In this document: positions 1 to 7,013 of the stretch, one piece after another
Position numbering within the stretch: position 1 is the first letter of the stretch
How the letters are laid out: the number at the start of each line of letters is the position of its first letter
DNA from: Clostridia bacterium
GTDB taxonomy: Bacteria; Bacillota; Clostridia; Christensenellales; Borkfalkiaceae
Reading direction: 5' to 3'
DNA length: 53,693 bases
Assembly (NCBI GenBank): GCA_017504655.1
Contig: JAFVQT010000013.1
Span: 1-53,693 of the forward strand
Made by a program: the position numbers and the translations under genes
Notes under the pieces: model-generated
What the model was told of the DNA's origin: nothing
The model's database searches: none
Seen by the model: the letters and a program-made list of their open reading frames with translations, nothing else

Positions 1-26
1 AGAATAGTTAAATAATTTAGTTATAT

Positions 27-275
27 TTTTAGCCTTGTGGCTAAAAGTGATATTGTTTACGCAGTAAACAGTGTAGCCGAGCGTAGCGAACGCCAACTGC
101 GTAAGCAGTTATATTTTAACCTATGGTTAAAGTTATATTATATTTGCCACAACTTTCCCGAAAGGAAAATAAAACTTTGCGTAGCAAAATATCACTGCTT
201 TTAGCAATATAACTTGCCGTTAGGCAAATGTAGTTGTGGCGTAGCAATAATCCCTATCGCTACGCCACTAATTGC
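27..275. repeat. Hairpin array A (left end)
   Basis: This is a non-coding run of short perfect palindromes, for example TTTTAGCC/GGCTAAAA (27-46), GTTTAC/GTAAAC (55-69), ACTGC/GCAGT (96-109), TTTGC/GCAAA (177-188) and TTGCC/GGCAA (214-227). It closes with a 10-bp stem GTGGCGTAGC/GCTACGCCAC near 236-268. The hairpins are joined by a 9-nt linker, AGTKATATT in the first half and its reverse complement AATATMACT in the second half. An inverted, slightly longer copy lies at the right end of the window. No ORF is credible here. The closing stem may also terminate the peptidase gene transcribed toward it. Confidence 0.85.
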
Positions 276-317
276 GTTGGGGGTTTTTGTTACGTTAAAA
301 CGTAATCCGCCAAATAA

Positions 318-2672
318 TTAAGCCTCAGGGAAGAAGGTTCTAATCATCATTAAGTATGCTTCTTCTTCGAATGGACTTGGAATACCTATACTCTTAACTA
401 TTTCTGCATAGCTCATAGAAATATCGCAATCCTGTTGAAGCTTACGGTATACCTCTTGAGCAACCTCATAGCCCTGCTCTGATGCAACAGTATAGAAGCT
501 GATTGCAACCATTGAAGAGGTTACGTAGTTAAGGTAGTATCCGGGAGAAAGAAGTGTTACGATTTGAGCGTAGTTCTGATAGTAAGTTTTCAAAGCACTC
601 TCAGACATACCGAAATCGGTAAGAACACCAATCATAACATCTTTGTATTCGCTTGCTGAATACGGAGTTTCTGCAGTATATACTCTATACTCAAACTCGT
701 CAACGATCATACCGCGAATCATTAAAGACAAAGCATTGGAGAGGTTGTTGTAAACGAGATACTTTTGAACCCTGTTCTTTACGTTGCCCTTGAGGTAGTA
801 AAGTAACATCCATTCATTGCCCTGTGAATGAGTTTCAGCGAAATCGTAAGGCATACCTGCAGGATAGCTGCTGAACGATACGTAGTGACCTAATTCGTGT
901 ATAAAGGTAAGAACGTCTTGATAGTCTTTACCAAAGAAGGTGAAAGCTTCTTCGTAGTATCCCGAGTAGTTTGCAAATGCAGTACCCATTGAAGATGTGC
1001 TGGTAGCAAACTTACCTGCTTTCTTTTCGTATAAAGCACTCATAGCCTCTCTGAGGTCGTTGTCGTACGATTCAATATAACCCTTAATAGTCTTATTGCT
1101 TGCAACGCTGATATTGCTGTAAAGCACGTCGTTATATTCTTGCTTGTCGCTTGAGCTTAAAGCACTCTGAATCTCGTTATACTTTGACTTCGCTTCACTT
1201 ACATAAGGAATAACGTATTGAGCGATATATTTCTTTAAGTTTTCTCTCTCTTCATCAGTGTAGAAACGTGAATAGTTATCGCATAAATAATCGTATGCAT
1301 TGTCAAAACCGTTTAAGGTAGCAATTTGTTGATTGTTTGCAACGAACTCCTCGTAAAGAGCTTCTACGTCTTCAGACCAAGTTGAACTCGTTCTCTTAAG
1401 ATCATTATATTCCTTTTCAATTTCGGAATTTCTCTCTTCAAGAGCGGAAATGGTTTCGTTATCCTTTTCAAAAATTGCTAAATCCTCTTCAGTCCAATCT
1501 TCAAATAACCAAATGCTATATTCGTTGTCAGTCATTTCATATACGGTCTTATAAGCGTCTATGTAATCAACGTAAGCATCGTTATAAGTTTCTACCGCAA
1601 AGTCAAACGCATCAATACCCTCTTGGTTAGTGATATCGGTATAATACTTTACTTGACCCATATAGTATTGGTGAACGAAGTAAGACATCTTATCTTCCAT
1701 AAGCTCTCTGGCAAATTCAATCTCGTCATAGTCAGTGCCGGTTTCTGCCAAGGTTATGAAATTGTTGATTCTGTCTGCAAAATCGGTAACGTCATCTTCG
1801 GTAAGTAAGAAATCAAATGAAATTTCCACGTGAGTGTTAGTAGCGTAAATACGAACGTCATCGTAAATCTCAAGAATTTCCGCTAAGGATTCGATATCTT
1901 GAGTACAGCTTACGTTCTTATAGAAATAATAGGTATCTCCGTTTTCAGCTACACCGAAATCAATTTCAACACCCTTTCTAACTACGTATTCTCTAATTTG
2001 CTCGTCCTCGGTTAAAGGATTGATTCTAAGCTCAAAGTTACGTAAATCTTCTTCGTCATCAGCAGTAGTTAAAGCCTTATATGCTTCGCCTTGCCAATCG
2101 ATTTCCACGTTGTACTGATAAGTTAACTGACTAACTGCAATTTCCGTTCCTTCCATGTTAACGACAATTTCAACGCTTTCAAGTAAAAGGCTTTCTTTAT
2201 CTGCAACACATTTAAAGGTCATTTCTTCGCCTACTGCAGTAAATAAGCAGTCATCGCCCTCTACGGTAACGTCACCGTCAAGTGTCAAGGTTGCTAAATC
2301 AACATATCCCATCTCAAGGCATGCCGTATGATCTGCATTAGGACAAATTTCAATAAACTCTTCGTCGCCGTAAATTACGTAAGTAGCACCGCCTATTATA
2401 GACGCGCTCATTTCTCCTTCTAATTTTTCGTCTACTAAAAGTTCACCGTCTTCAGTCTTGCTAAAGCAAATCTCTGCGCCTTGACCCAAAGAAGGCATAG
2501 ATGCGCTTATTACAACGTTAGTATTGTCGGTTAAAACTTGCTGTAACGCATTTTTTGCTTGAATATCTTCAAATTCAACCTTAGTTGTTGATGAAGACGT
2601 ACAGCCAACTAAACCGATTACCGTTGCTGTAACGAAAGTCAACAAGAGTAACAGTATAGATTTTTTCTTCAT
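318..2672 (-). CDS. M3-like zinc metallopeptidase lipoprotein
   Basis: This is probably a membrane-anchored, surface-exposed oligopeptidase. The protein has 784 residues. A signal sequence ends in the lipobox L-V-G-C, so Cys24 would be lipidated. Residues about 30-220 form a low-homology N-terminal region I do not recognise. The rest looks like an M3-family helical fold, with the zinc motif HELGH at residues 592-596 and a downstream acidic segment ETHSQGNE (613-620) that supplies the third ligand in the family. M3 oligoendopeptidases are usually about 600 residues and cytoplasmic, so the lipoprotein signal and the extra N-terminal domain are notable. The start is supported by an AGAGGAGG ribosome binding site. 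The gene is monocistronic, with its own promoter. Class confidence is good; the substrate is unknown. Confidence 0.85.
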   Translation of the reverse strand: MKKKSILLLLLTFVTATVIGLVGCTSSSTTKVEFEDIQAKNALQQVLTDNTNVVISASMPSLGQGAEICFSKTEDGELLVDEKLEGEMSASIIGGATYVIYGDEEFIEICPNADHTACLEMGYVDLATLTLDGDVTVEGDDCLFTAVGEEMTFKCVADKESLLLESVEIVVNMEGTEIAVSQLTYQYNVEIDWQGEAYKALTTADDEEDLRNFELRINPLTEDEQIREYVVRKGVEIDFGVAENGDTYYFYKNVSCTQDIESLAEILEIYDDVRIYATNTHVEISFDFLLTEDDVTDFADRINNFITLAETGTDYDEIEFARELMEDKMSYFVHQYYMGQVKYYTDITNQEGIDAFDFAVETYNDAYVDYIDAYKTVYEMTDNEYSIWLFEDWTEEDLAIFEKDNETISALEERNSEIEKEYNDLKRTSSTWSEDVEALYEEFVANNQQIATLNGFDNAYDYLCDNYSRFYTDEERENLKKYIAQYVIPYVSEAKSKYNEIQSALSSSDKQEYNDVLYSNISVASNKTIKGYIESYDNDLREAMSALYEKKAGKFATSTSSMGTAFANYSGYYEEAFTFFGKDYQDVLTFIHELGHYVSFSSYPAGMPYDFAETHSQGNEWMLLYYLKGNVKNRVQKYLVYNNLSNALSLMIRGMIVDEFEYRVYTAETPYSASEYKDVMIGVLTDFGMSESALKTYYQNYAQIVTLLSPGYYLNYVTSSMVAISFYTVASEQGYEVAQEVYRKLQQDCDISMSYAEIVKSIGIPSPFEEEAYLMMIRTFFPEA

Positions 2673-2723
2673 AAAAAAACCTCCTCTAAAATAAATTTTT
2701 ATATCATTATAATATATTTCAAT

Positions 2724-2752
2724 ATTATAGCACTAACCTTTTTCATTTACAA
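2724..2752 (-). promoter_or_regulatory. Sigma-A promoter of the peptidase gene
   Basis: On the minus strand, TTGTAA is followed by 17 nt and TATAAT. The -10 is preceded by TG (TGCTATAAT, extended -10). It lies about 50 nt upstream of the peptidase start. Confidence 0.6.
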
Positions 2753-2812
2753 GTATTATTACGGCAGTTTTTAAAATTTTTGAGCTAAAATCTTAAAAAC
2801 ATGCAATTTCTA

Positions 2813-2857
2813 CAAAAAAAGAACGCGTCGCCGACTAAAAACTGTCAGTAACGCGCT
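2813..2857 (-). terminator. Rho-independent terminator after veg
   Basis: On the minus strand, a G+C-rich two-part stem (AGCGCGT paired with ACGCGTT, plus an inner CTGAC/GTCGG helix) is followed by a run of seven T. It begins just after the veg stop codon. Confidence 0.7.
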
Positions 2858-2864
2858 AAAATTT

Positions 2865-3113
2865 TCACTTTTGCATTTTGCACGGCCGTATTTTTACGTT
2901 TCCGCACACGAGCTCTGCGTAAGAAAAGCTCGTTTTTCCTTTAAAATCACCGCTTGGCTCTACCGTAAAAAGCGACGGATAAACCTCTGTCAGCGTTCCG
3001 TCGTAGGTAACGAATTTATTCCTGCCTAAGTTTACCTTTACGCTAACCCTTTCGCCCTTTACTCCTTTAATGGCATCTTTTACACTTTTTATATCTCTAA
3101 CCGCTTTAATCAT
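2865..3113 (-). CDS. veg: Veg family protein
   Basis: This 82-residue protein is of the Veg family, a small conserved Bacillota protein. In Bacillus subtilis Veg has been linked to biofilm regulation and spore outgrowth; the molecular role is unclear. The sequence shows the family layout: a short N-terminal helix, then a small beta-barrel-like domain with the typical GRNKFVTYDGTLTEVYPSLF and SFSYAELVCG segments. The length matches the family (about 80-90). It lies 39 bp downstream of the acidic zinc-ribbon gene on the same strand and is followed by a strong terminator, so the two are probably cotranscribed. Assignment is confident from the motif pattern. Confidence 0.88.
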   Translation of the reverse strand: MIKAVRDIKSVKDAIKGVKGERVSVKVNLGRNKFVTYDGTLTEVYPSLFTVEPSGDFKGKTSFSYAELVCGNVKIRPCKMQK

Positions 3114-3152
3114 ACGGTTAGTTTTGCCATTTTTTCGCCTTTTTATTCACGG

Positions 3153-3677
3153 TTAAAAGTCGTCGTCCTCGTCCTCATCGCTAATCTCACCGTCAGCCTC
3201 GTCATAATCGTCGGCATCGCCTTCGGGAAAATCAAAGTCATCGTCGTGAAGGTCGTCGTTGTAATAATCGTCTTCAAGCTCTTCCTCTTCGTCAAAGAAT
3301 TTGCTTGCCTCTTCCTCCTCTAATTGAGAAAGCGAAAGCATTTCTTCTTCATCTCCCTTGTTGGAAATAGCTTCTTTTTCATCCTCGTCAAGGAAATTTC
3401 TCCACTCCTCGTCGTTATCCGGGTCTATATCTCTCTCCGGCTCTATAGTTGCCTTGTCGTTTGCCCTTTCTCTGCACTCTGCGCACATCTCTTCGTTTGC
3501 ATCCATAAAATTGCGCTTGCATATTGGACAAAGAACCTGCTCTAACTCATCGTCGTCGTTAAGTGCGGCAAATCTGAGCGCAGGGCCGATTTTAAGCTCT
3601 GCCTTACAAACGTCGCAATACTTCTCATCGTCCTTCATATAGTTAAGATCACATCTGGGGCATTTTACGTATCCCAT
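3153..3677 (-). CDS. Acidic protein with two zinc ribbons
   Basis: The protein has 174 residues from the start chosen here and an unknown function. An upstream in-frame TTG would add ten residues, but that stretch encodes the ribosome binding site AGGAGGAGG, so ATG at 3677 is the real start. The N-terminal 80 residues hold two CxxC pairs each: CPRC/CDVC, then CPIC/CAEC, which should bind two zinc ions. The C-terminal half is almost purely Asp/Glu with Tyr and Phe, so it is probably disordered. Such acidic-tail zinc-ribbon proteins may contact nucleic-acid enzymes or ribosomes, but nothing here proves it. It is cotranscribed with veg from the promoter at 3796-3824. Confidence 0.75.
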   Translation of the reverse strand: MGYVKCPRCDLNYMKDDEKYCDVCKAELKIGPALRFAALNDDDELEQVLCPICKRNFMDANEEMCAECRERANDKATIEPERDIDPDNDEEWRNFLDEDEKEAISNKGDEEEMLSLSQLEEEEASKFFDEEEELEDDYYNDDLHDDDFDFPEGDADDYDEADGEISDEDEDDDF

Positions 3678-3795
3678 TTTTCCTCCTCCTAGACTTAAGA
3701 CGCGCAAGCTGTTAACAGTTTTTAGGTCAACGCCTTATTCTATAAACAATTTTAACGTATAATATGTTACGCTTAAATTTATGCGTAGCGCAATT

Positions 3796-3824
3796 ATTAT
3801 AGACATATTATATTAAATTGTAAA
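3796..3824 (-). promoter_or_regulatory. Sigma-A promoter of the zinc-ribbon/veg operon
   Basis: On the minus strand, TTTACA is followed by 17 nt and TATAAT. This gives a leader of about 110 nt before the ATG at 3677. The leader contains A+T-rich sequence and no recognised riboswitch. Confidence 0.65.
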
Positions 3825-3905
3825 CTGTTTTCGGTGAAAATTTAAAAAAATTTTTAATCTCGCTTGCCCCATACCGTTTTCTTACTGCAAAAAGATAACC
3901 GTTAA

Positions 3906-3921
3906 ACGGCTTCTCAGCCGT
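3906..3921 (-). terminator. Weak hairpin after spo0A
   Basis: ACGGCT-GAGA-AGCCGT directly follows the spo0A stop codon on the minus strand. A T-rich stretch ending in five T follows after about 12 nt. The stem is only 6 bp, so termination may be partial. Confidence 0.4.
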
Positions 3922-3922
3922 A

Positions 3923-4681
3923 TCACGCGCCCTCCAACAGCATTTTATCGGCAATTAGTGCTATAAATTCGCCGTTTGTGGGCTTTTCGCCCGCAAGATA
4001 GGTCTGAACACCGAACAATTCGTTTATATTGTTTATTCTTCCTCTTGACCAAGCAACCTCTATGGCGTGTCTTATAGCCCTTTCCACCTTACTTGGCGTT
4101 GTGGAATATTTTTCACCAATCATCGGATATAGCTTTTTAGTTATATTATTTATAACGTCCGGGCTGTCAACTGCAAGCTTTATACCCTCTCGCAAATACG
4201 AATACCCCTTTATATGCGGAGGAATACCTACGGATATAAAAATCTTGCTTATCTTTTCGTCAAGCGACGGGGCTTTAAACCTTGGATTTACAAACCCCGA
4301 AATCTTTTTGTCTATTAAAAACAAATCCTTTATTCTGCTGACTAACGTTGTCGGCTCGCACGGCTTAGTAATATAAAACGCTGCGCCTTTTGAAATACAC
4401 GTTTCCACAACCTCCTCTCTGCTAAGCGCACTATAAACTATGACCTTCGTTTCGCTCCCGGATTTTGAAAGCCTATCTAAAACACCAAGTCCGTCCAGCC
4501 CGGACAGTATCAAATCGGTAACACAGTACTCTGCGCCCGTTCTCATTATTAACCCCACTCCCTCTTCTCCGTCGCAGGAGGTTGCAATAACCTCAAATTC
4601 GCCTGAGTCTTCAAACGCCTTTTTCAGCTCCTCACACTTTTGCTCTTTATCTTGAAGTATAATTATTCCGTGTTTTTTCAT
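3923..4681 (-). CDS. spo0A: Spo0A sporulation master regulator
   Basis: This 252-residue response regulator commits the cell to endospore formation after phosphorylation by the sporulation phosphorelay or orphan kinases. The receiver domain (1-120) keeps the phospho-acceptor Asp56 (in CVTDLIL), Ser84 and Lys106. The acidic pocket has Gln10-Asp11 where an acidic pair is usual. After a linker, the Spo0A-specific DNA-binding domain (about 145-252) is clear from VGIPPHIKGYSYLREGI and the recognition-helix segment TTPSKVERAIRHAIEVAWSR. The length is slightly below that of B. subtilis Spo0A (267). The ATG has an AAGGAG site. A candidate 0A box lies upstream. The gene is not next to spoIVB/recN in this window, which is the common neighbourhood elsewhere. 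Confidence 0.95.
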   Translation of the reverse strand: MKKHGIIILQDKEQKCEELKKAFEDSGEFEVIATSCDGEEGVGLIMRTGAEYCVTDLILSGLDGLGVLDRLSKSGSETKVIVYSALSREEVVETCISKGAAFYITKPCEPTTLVSRIKDLFLIDKKISGFVNPRFKAPSLDEKISKIFISVGIPPHIKGYSYLREGIKLAVDSPDVINNITKKLYPMIGEKYSTTPSKVERAIRHAIEVAWSRGRINNINELFGVQTYLAGEKPTNGEFIALIADKMLLEGA

Positions 4682-4723
4682 TTTTTACTCCTTTTTGCTC
4701 GGTTTTACCGTATTGTCATTAAA

Positions 4724-4752
4724 ATTATACCATTTGAGCTTTTAAATCCCAA
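4724..4752 (-). promoter_or_regulatory. Vegetative promoter of spo0A
   Basis: On the minus strand, TTGGGA is followed by 17 nt and TATAAT, with a TGG extended -10 element. The predicted transcript start is about 35 nt before the spo0A ATG. Confidence 0.6.
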
Positions 4753-4790
4753 GAGCAAAGCGTGAGAGAAAAAGGCGTAAAAAAGAAACT

Positions 4791-4800
4791 TTTGTCGAAA
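4791..4800 (+). promoter_or_regulatory. Candidate Spo0A box
   Basis: TTTGTCGAAA contains the TGTCGAA core recognised by phosphorylated Spo0A in Bacillus and Clostridium. It lies about 75 bp upstream of the predicted spo0A transcript start, a position suited to autoregulation. Confidence 0.5.
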
Positions 4801-4897
4801 CGCAATCCTTTTTAACAGTTATGAATAACTTTTACAAATCTTTTGCCGACATCCGTCGTTTTTGCATAAAATGAGCTTTTGCGCACATACTGCCGTT

Positions 4898-5008
4898 ATG
4901 AACGACGAAATTAAATATATTGAATTGGAAAAAAAGCTATACTCATCTCCACCCGACGAAATAGAGAGGGTGCTGTCGGAATTTTTTAATTTTTTAGGCA
5001 TTAAATAA
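4898..5008 (+). CDS. Possible small protein (36 aa) upstream of spo0A
   Basis: This is a short plus-strand reading frame encoding a charged peptide (starting MNDEIKYIELEKK and ending FFNFLGIK) that ends immediately before a strong bidirectional terminator. An in-frame ATG at 4871 would give 45 residues. Neither start has a Shine-Dalgarno sequence, which weakens the call. In favour are the terminator placed exactly at its stop codon and a forespore-like promoter match just upstream (GCATA, 17 nt, CATACTG). An overlapping minus-strand frame (4819-5001) is less credible. I do not recognise the peptide. Confidence 0.25.
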   Translation: MNDEIKYIELEKKLYSSPPDEIERVLSEFFNFLGIK

Positions 5009-5045
5009 GGCTATAGGTCGATTTTCGACCTATAGCCTTATTTTT
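5009..5045. terminator. Bidirectional terminator
   Basis: A perfect 13-bp stem (GGCTATAGGTCGA/TCGACCTATAGCC) with a 3-nt loop is followed by TTATTTTT on the plus strand and by AATAAGG-flanked T-rich sequence on the minus strand. It ends the ZIP gene and the whole polysaccharide transcript, and any plus-strand transcript from the small ORF. Confidence 0.85.
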
Positions 5046-5051
5046 ATTGTA

Positions 5052-5810
5052 TTAACCAAGAAGCACGTCAAACGCAAGCATAAGGCAAAAGCCTATGAGC
5101 AAGGCGTACGTTGCGCCTCTTTGACTTCCGTGAGTGTGAGTTTCGGGAATCATCTCATCGCTTATGACGTAGAGCATAGTTCCGCCTGCAAAGGCAAGCG
5201 CAAACGGCAAAATAACAGTTGCAATGTTTACTGCAAAATAACCTATAAGCGTACCGACTACCTCTATAAGTCCGGTTATCATAGCGCATATAAAGGTCTT
5301 TTTTGCACTGACACCCGAAGAAAGCATCGGGGTTATGATAACCATACCCTCGGGGATGTTTTGAAGAGCTATTCCGCCGGCAATTATAAACGCGTGAGTT
5401 AAGTTGCCAGAGCCAAAACCGACACCCGCAGCAATGCCCTCGGGCAAGTTATGTATCGCAATTGCAGTAACGAATAAAAGCACCTTAGAAAGCTTTGCAT
5501 CGGGATGCGCTTCCTCTTCACCTTCGGGTCCCAACAGCTTGTGCAAGTGCGGAACTGCCTTATCTAATAAGTTCAGAAATAACGCACCGACAAATACCCC
5601 TACTACGGTTATAATCAGTCCGTATTTACCGCCGTAATCGAGCGACGGAAGTATTAACCCTATTATCGATGCCGCAAGCATTACACCCGCCGCAAATGAT
5701 AGAACAATATCAGAAAACCTGTGTGATAAATTTTTAAACGCAAAGCCTAAAAGCGAGCCTACTACCGTTGCTCCGCCTACGCCAAGCGCTGTCAATAAAA
5801 CTATATACAT
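5052..5810 (-). CDS. ZIP-family metal transporter
   Basis: This 252-residue membrane protein of the ZIP family, resembling bacterial ZupT, probably imports zinc or related divalent metals across the cytoplasmic membrane. About eight membrane helices are visible. The family metal site is in helix 4 (HNLPEGIAAGVGFG, about residues 120-133) and helix 5 (QNIPEGMVI). A His/Glu-containing loop (GPEGEEEAHPDAK) lies between helices 3 and 4. Its ATG sits 3 nt after the preceding gene's stop, without its own clear ribosome binding site, so it is probably translated by coupling at the 3' end of the polysaccharide operon. Function there is probably incidental, but metal supply to glycosyltransferases is conceivable. 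Confidence 0.85.
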   Translation of the reverse strand: MYIVLLTALGVGGATVVGSLLGFAFKNLSHRFSDIVLSFAAGVMLAASIIGLILPSLDYGGKYGLIITVVGVFVGALFLNLLDKAVPHLHKLLGPEGEEEAHPDAKLSKVLLFVTAIAIHNLPEGIAAGVGFGSGNLTHAFIIAGGIALQNIPEGMVIITPMLSSGVSAKKTFICAMITGLIEVVGTLIGYFAVNIATVILPFALAFAGGTMLYVISDEMIPETHTHGSQRGATYALLIGFCLMLAFDVLLG

Positions 5811-5813
5811 ACG

Positions 5814-6971
5814 TTAAATTTTTAAATCGTGCAAGAGGCTTTTAATGCCGTTGTCACAGCTTGCAACCTCATTCGATTTTTGTACCTCTTTTGAAATTCT
5901 TTGCTTAGTTTCTTTATTGAAAATTGCATTAAACCACCTTGCAACCAAGCAAAAGGGATATAGCAGTGCGCATTTTTGCAGAATTTGATATTTTTGCTTT
6001 AATTCACCAAAGGGGATAAACAGTCTTCTTAAAAAATAGCCAAGCTTTGTTTTTTGTCTGCTTTGTCTTGCGCTTATTTTGTTGTCAAAGGTGCCGTAAA
6101 CCCCTCCTGTTAAAATATATTCCTCAAGCTTTGCCAAAAGTTCGTTCTTTTCACCTTGACCGAACCAAACGCCAGCCAAGCCCTCTGCGGCATTTGCAAA
6201 GGTTAAAAAGCCACAGCTTTCCAAATCACCTCTACTGCATTCTAAGCCGAAATTCTTGCCGAGAAGATATAAATCCATTACAGCTCTTATCCCACAGCCA
6301 CCAAACTTAACGTGCTTTATCATATGCGAGATGATATAGGTGTAGAAAAAGCCGTTTGGCATTTGCTTGGTATGCGTATCTTTTGGCGTAGCAACCTCCC
6401 AAACGCTATCTAAATATTTACCTGCAATCTTTTCCGTTTCGGCTTCCTGAAGACTAAAATGCAGCTCTATATGCACGCCCGTAGGCGAATAAATCTGAGC
6501 ATCGTGCTGACCGATTGATCTGCAATCGTAGCCCAAATTGTCGGTTAACACGCTTATAGCCCTACTTAGGTCTTCTTTTTTAACTAAAACGTCTATATCA
6601 CAGCTGGTTCTCATCCACGTTTCGGGATACATATTTCTTATAACAGAGCCCTTTAAAGGAATGTGGTCGATATTGCTTTTACTAAGCTCCTCGCACAAAA
6701 CCTCAAGCTCAGCAATCAAGGTTTCGGTTCTGAAAATCGCAATGCTTCTCGCATTTATAAAATGCTTTTCAGCCTCGCATTGCTCTGAAAAAACACCTAA
6801 TTTATCAAGCGCGTCACCAACTATATGCGCCAAATCGTGTTTTTTTGCAAGAAGGTACAACGGCTTTAAATCTTCTTGCTTTATACTGCTTACAAAATCT
6901 TCAGGAAGAGCTTTAAAGCCCATCTCAAAATTTAAAAGCGCAAACAAAACATCTACGGTTTTTTTATCCAT
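5814..6971 (-). CDS. Nucleotidyltransferase-fold protein in polysaccharide locus
   Basis: The protein has 385 residues and resembles the uncharacterised nucleotidyltransferase family (PF14907-like). The nucleotidyltransferase core is the segment LKGSVIRNMYPETWMRTSCD followed by IDVLV at about residues 100-125, with a conserved Asp-x-Asp pair for metal binding. The N-terminal helical part and a C-terminal basic segment are less conserved. Its role is unknown. Members often sit in capsule or exopolysaccharide loci, so it may transfer a nucleotide or a phosphate-linked group to a glycan precursor or enzyme (inference). It has an AAGGAGG ribosome binding site and is the second-last gene of the operon, directly before the ZIP gene. 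Confidence 0.7.
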   Translation of the reverse strand: MDKKTVDVLFALLNFEMGFKALPEDFVSSIKQEDLKPLYLLAKKHDLAHIVGDALDKLGVFSEQCEAEKHFINARSIAIFRTETLIAELEVLCEELSKSNIDHIPLKGSVIRNMYPETWMRTSCDIDVLVKKEDLSRAISVLTDNLGYDCRSIGQHDAQIYSPTGVHIELHFSLQEAETEKIAGKYLDSVWEVATPKDTHTKQMPNGFFYTYIISHMIKHVKFGGCGIRAVMDLYLLGKNFGLECSRGDLESCGFLTFANAAEGLAGVWFGQGEKNELLAKLEEYILTGGVYGTFDNKISARQSRQKTKLGYFLRRLFIPFGELKQKYQILQKCALLYPFCLVARWFNAIFNKETKQRISKEVQKSNEVASCDNGIKSLLHDLKI

Positions 6972-7013
6972 AATACCTCCTTGCGTTATATTTTTAAGTT
7001 TATATCAAGCACT

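Noticed and set aside
4819..5001. Minus-strand 60-codon ORF between spo0A and the ZIP gene
   Set aside because: It starts directly after a terminator, lacks a ribosome binding site and opposes the more plausible small plus-strand frame.
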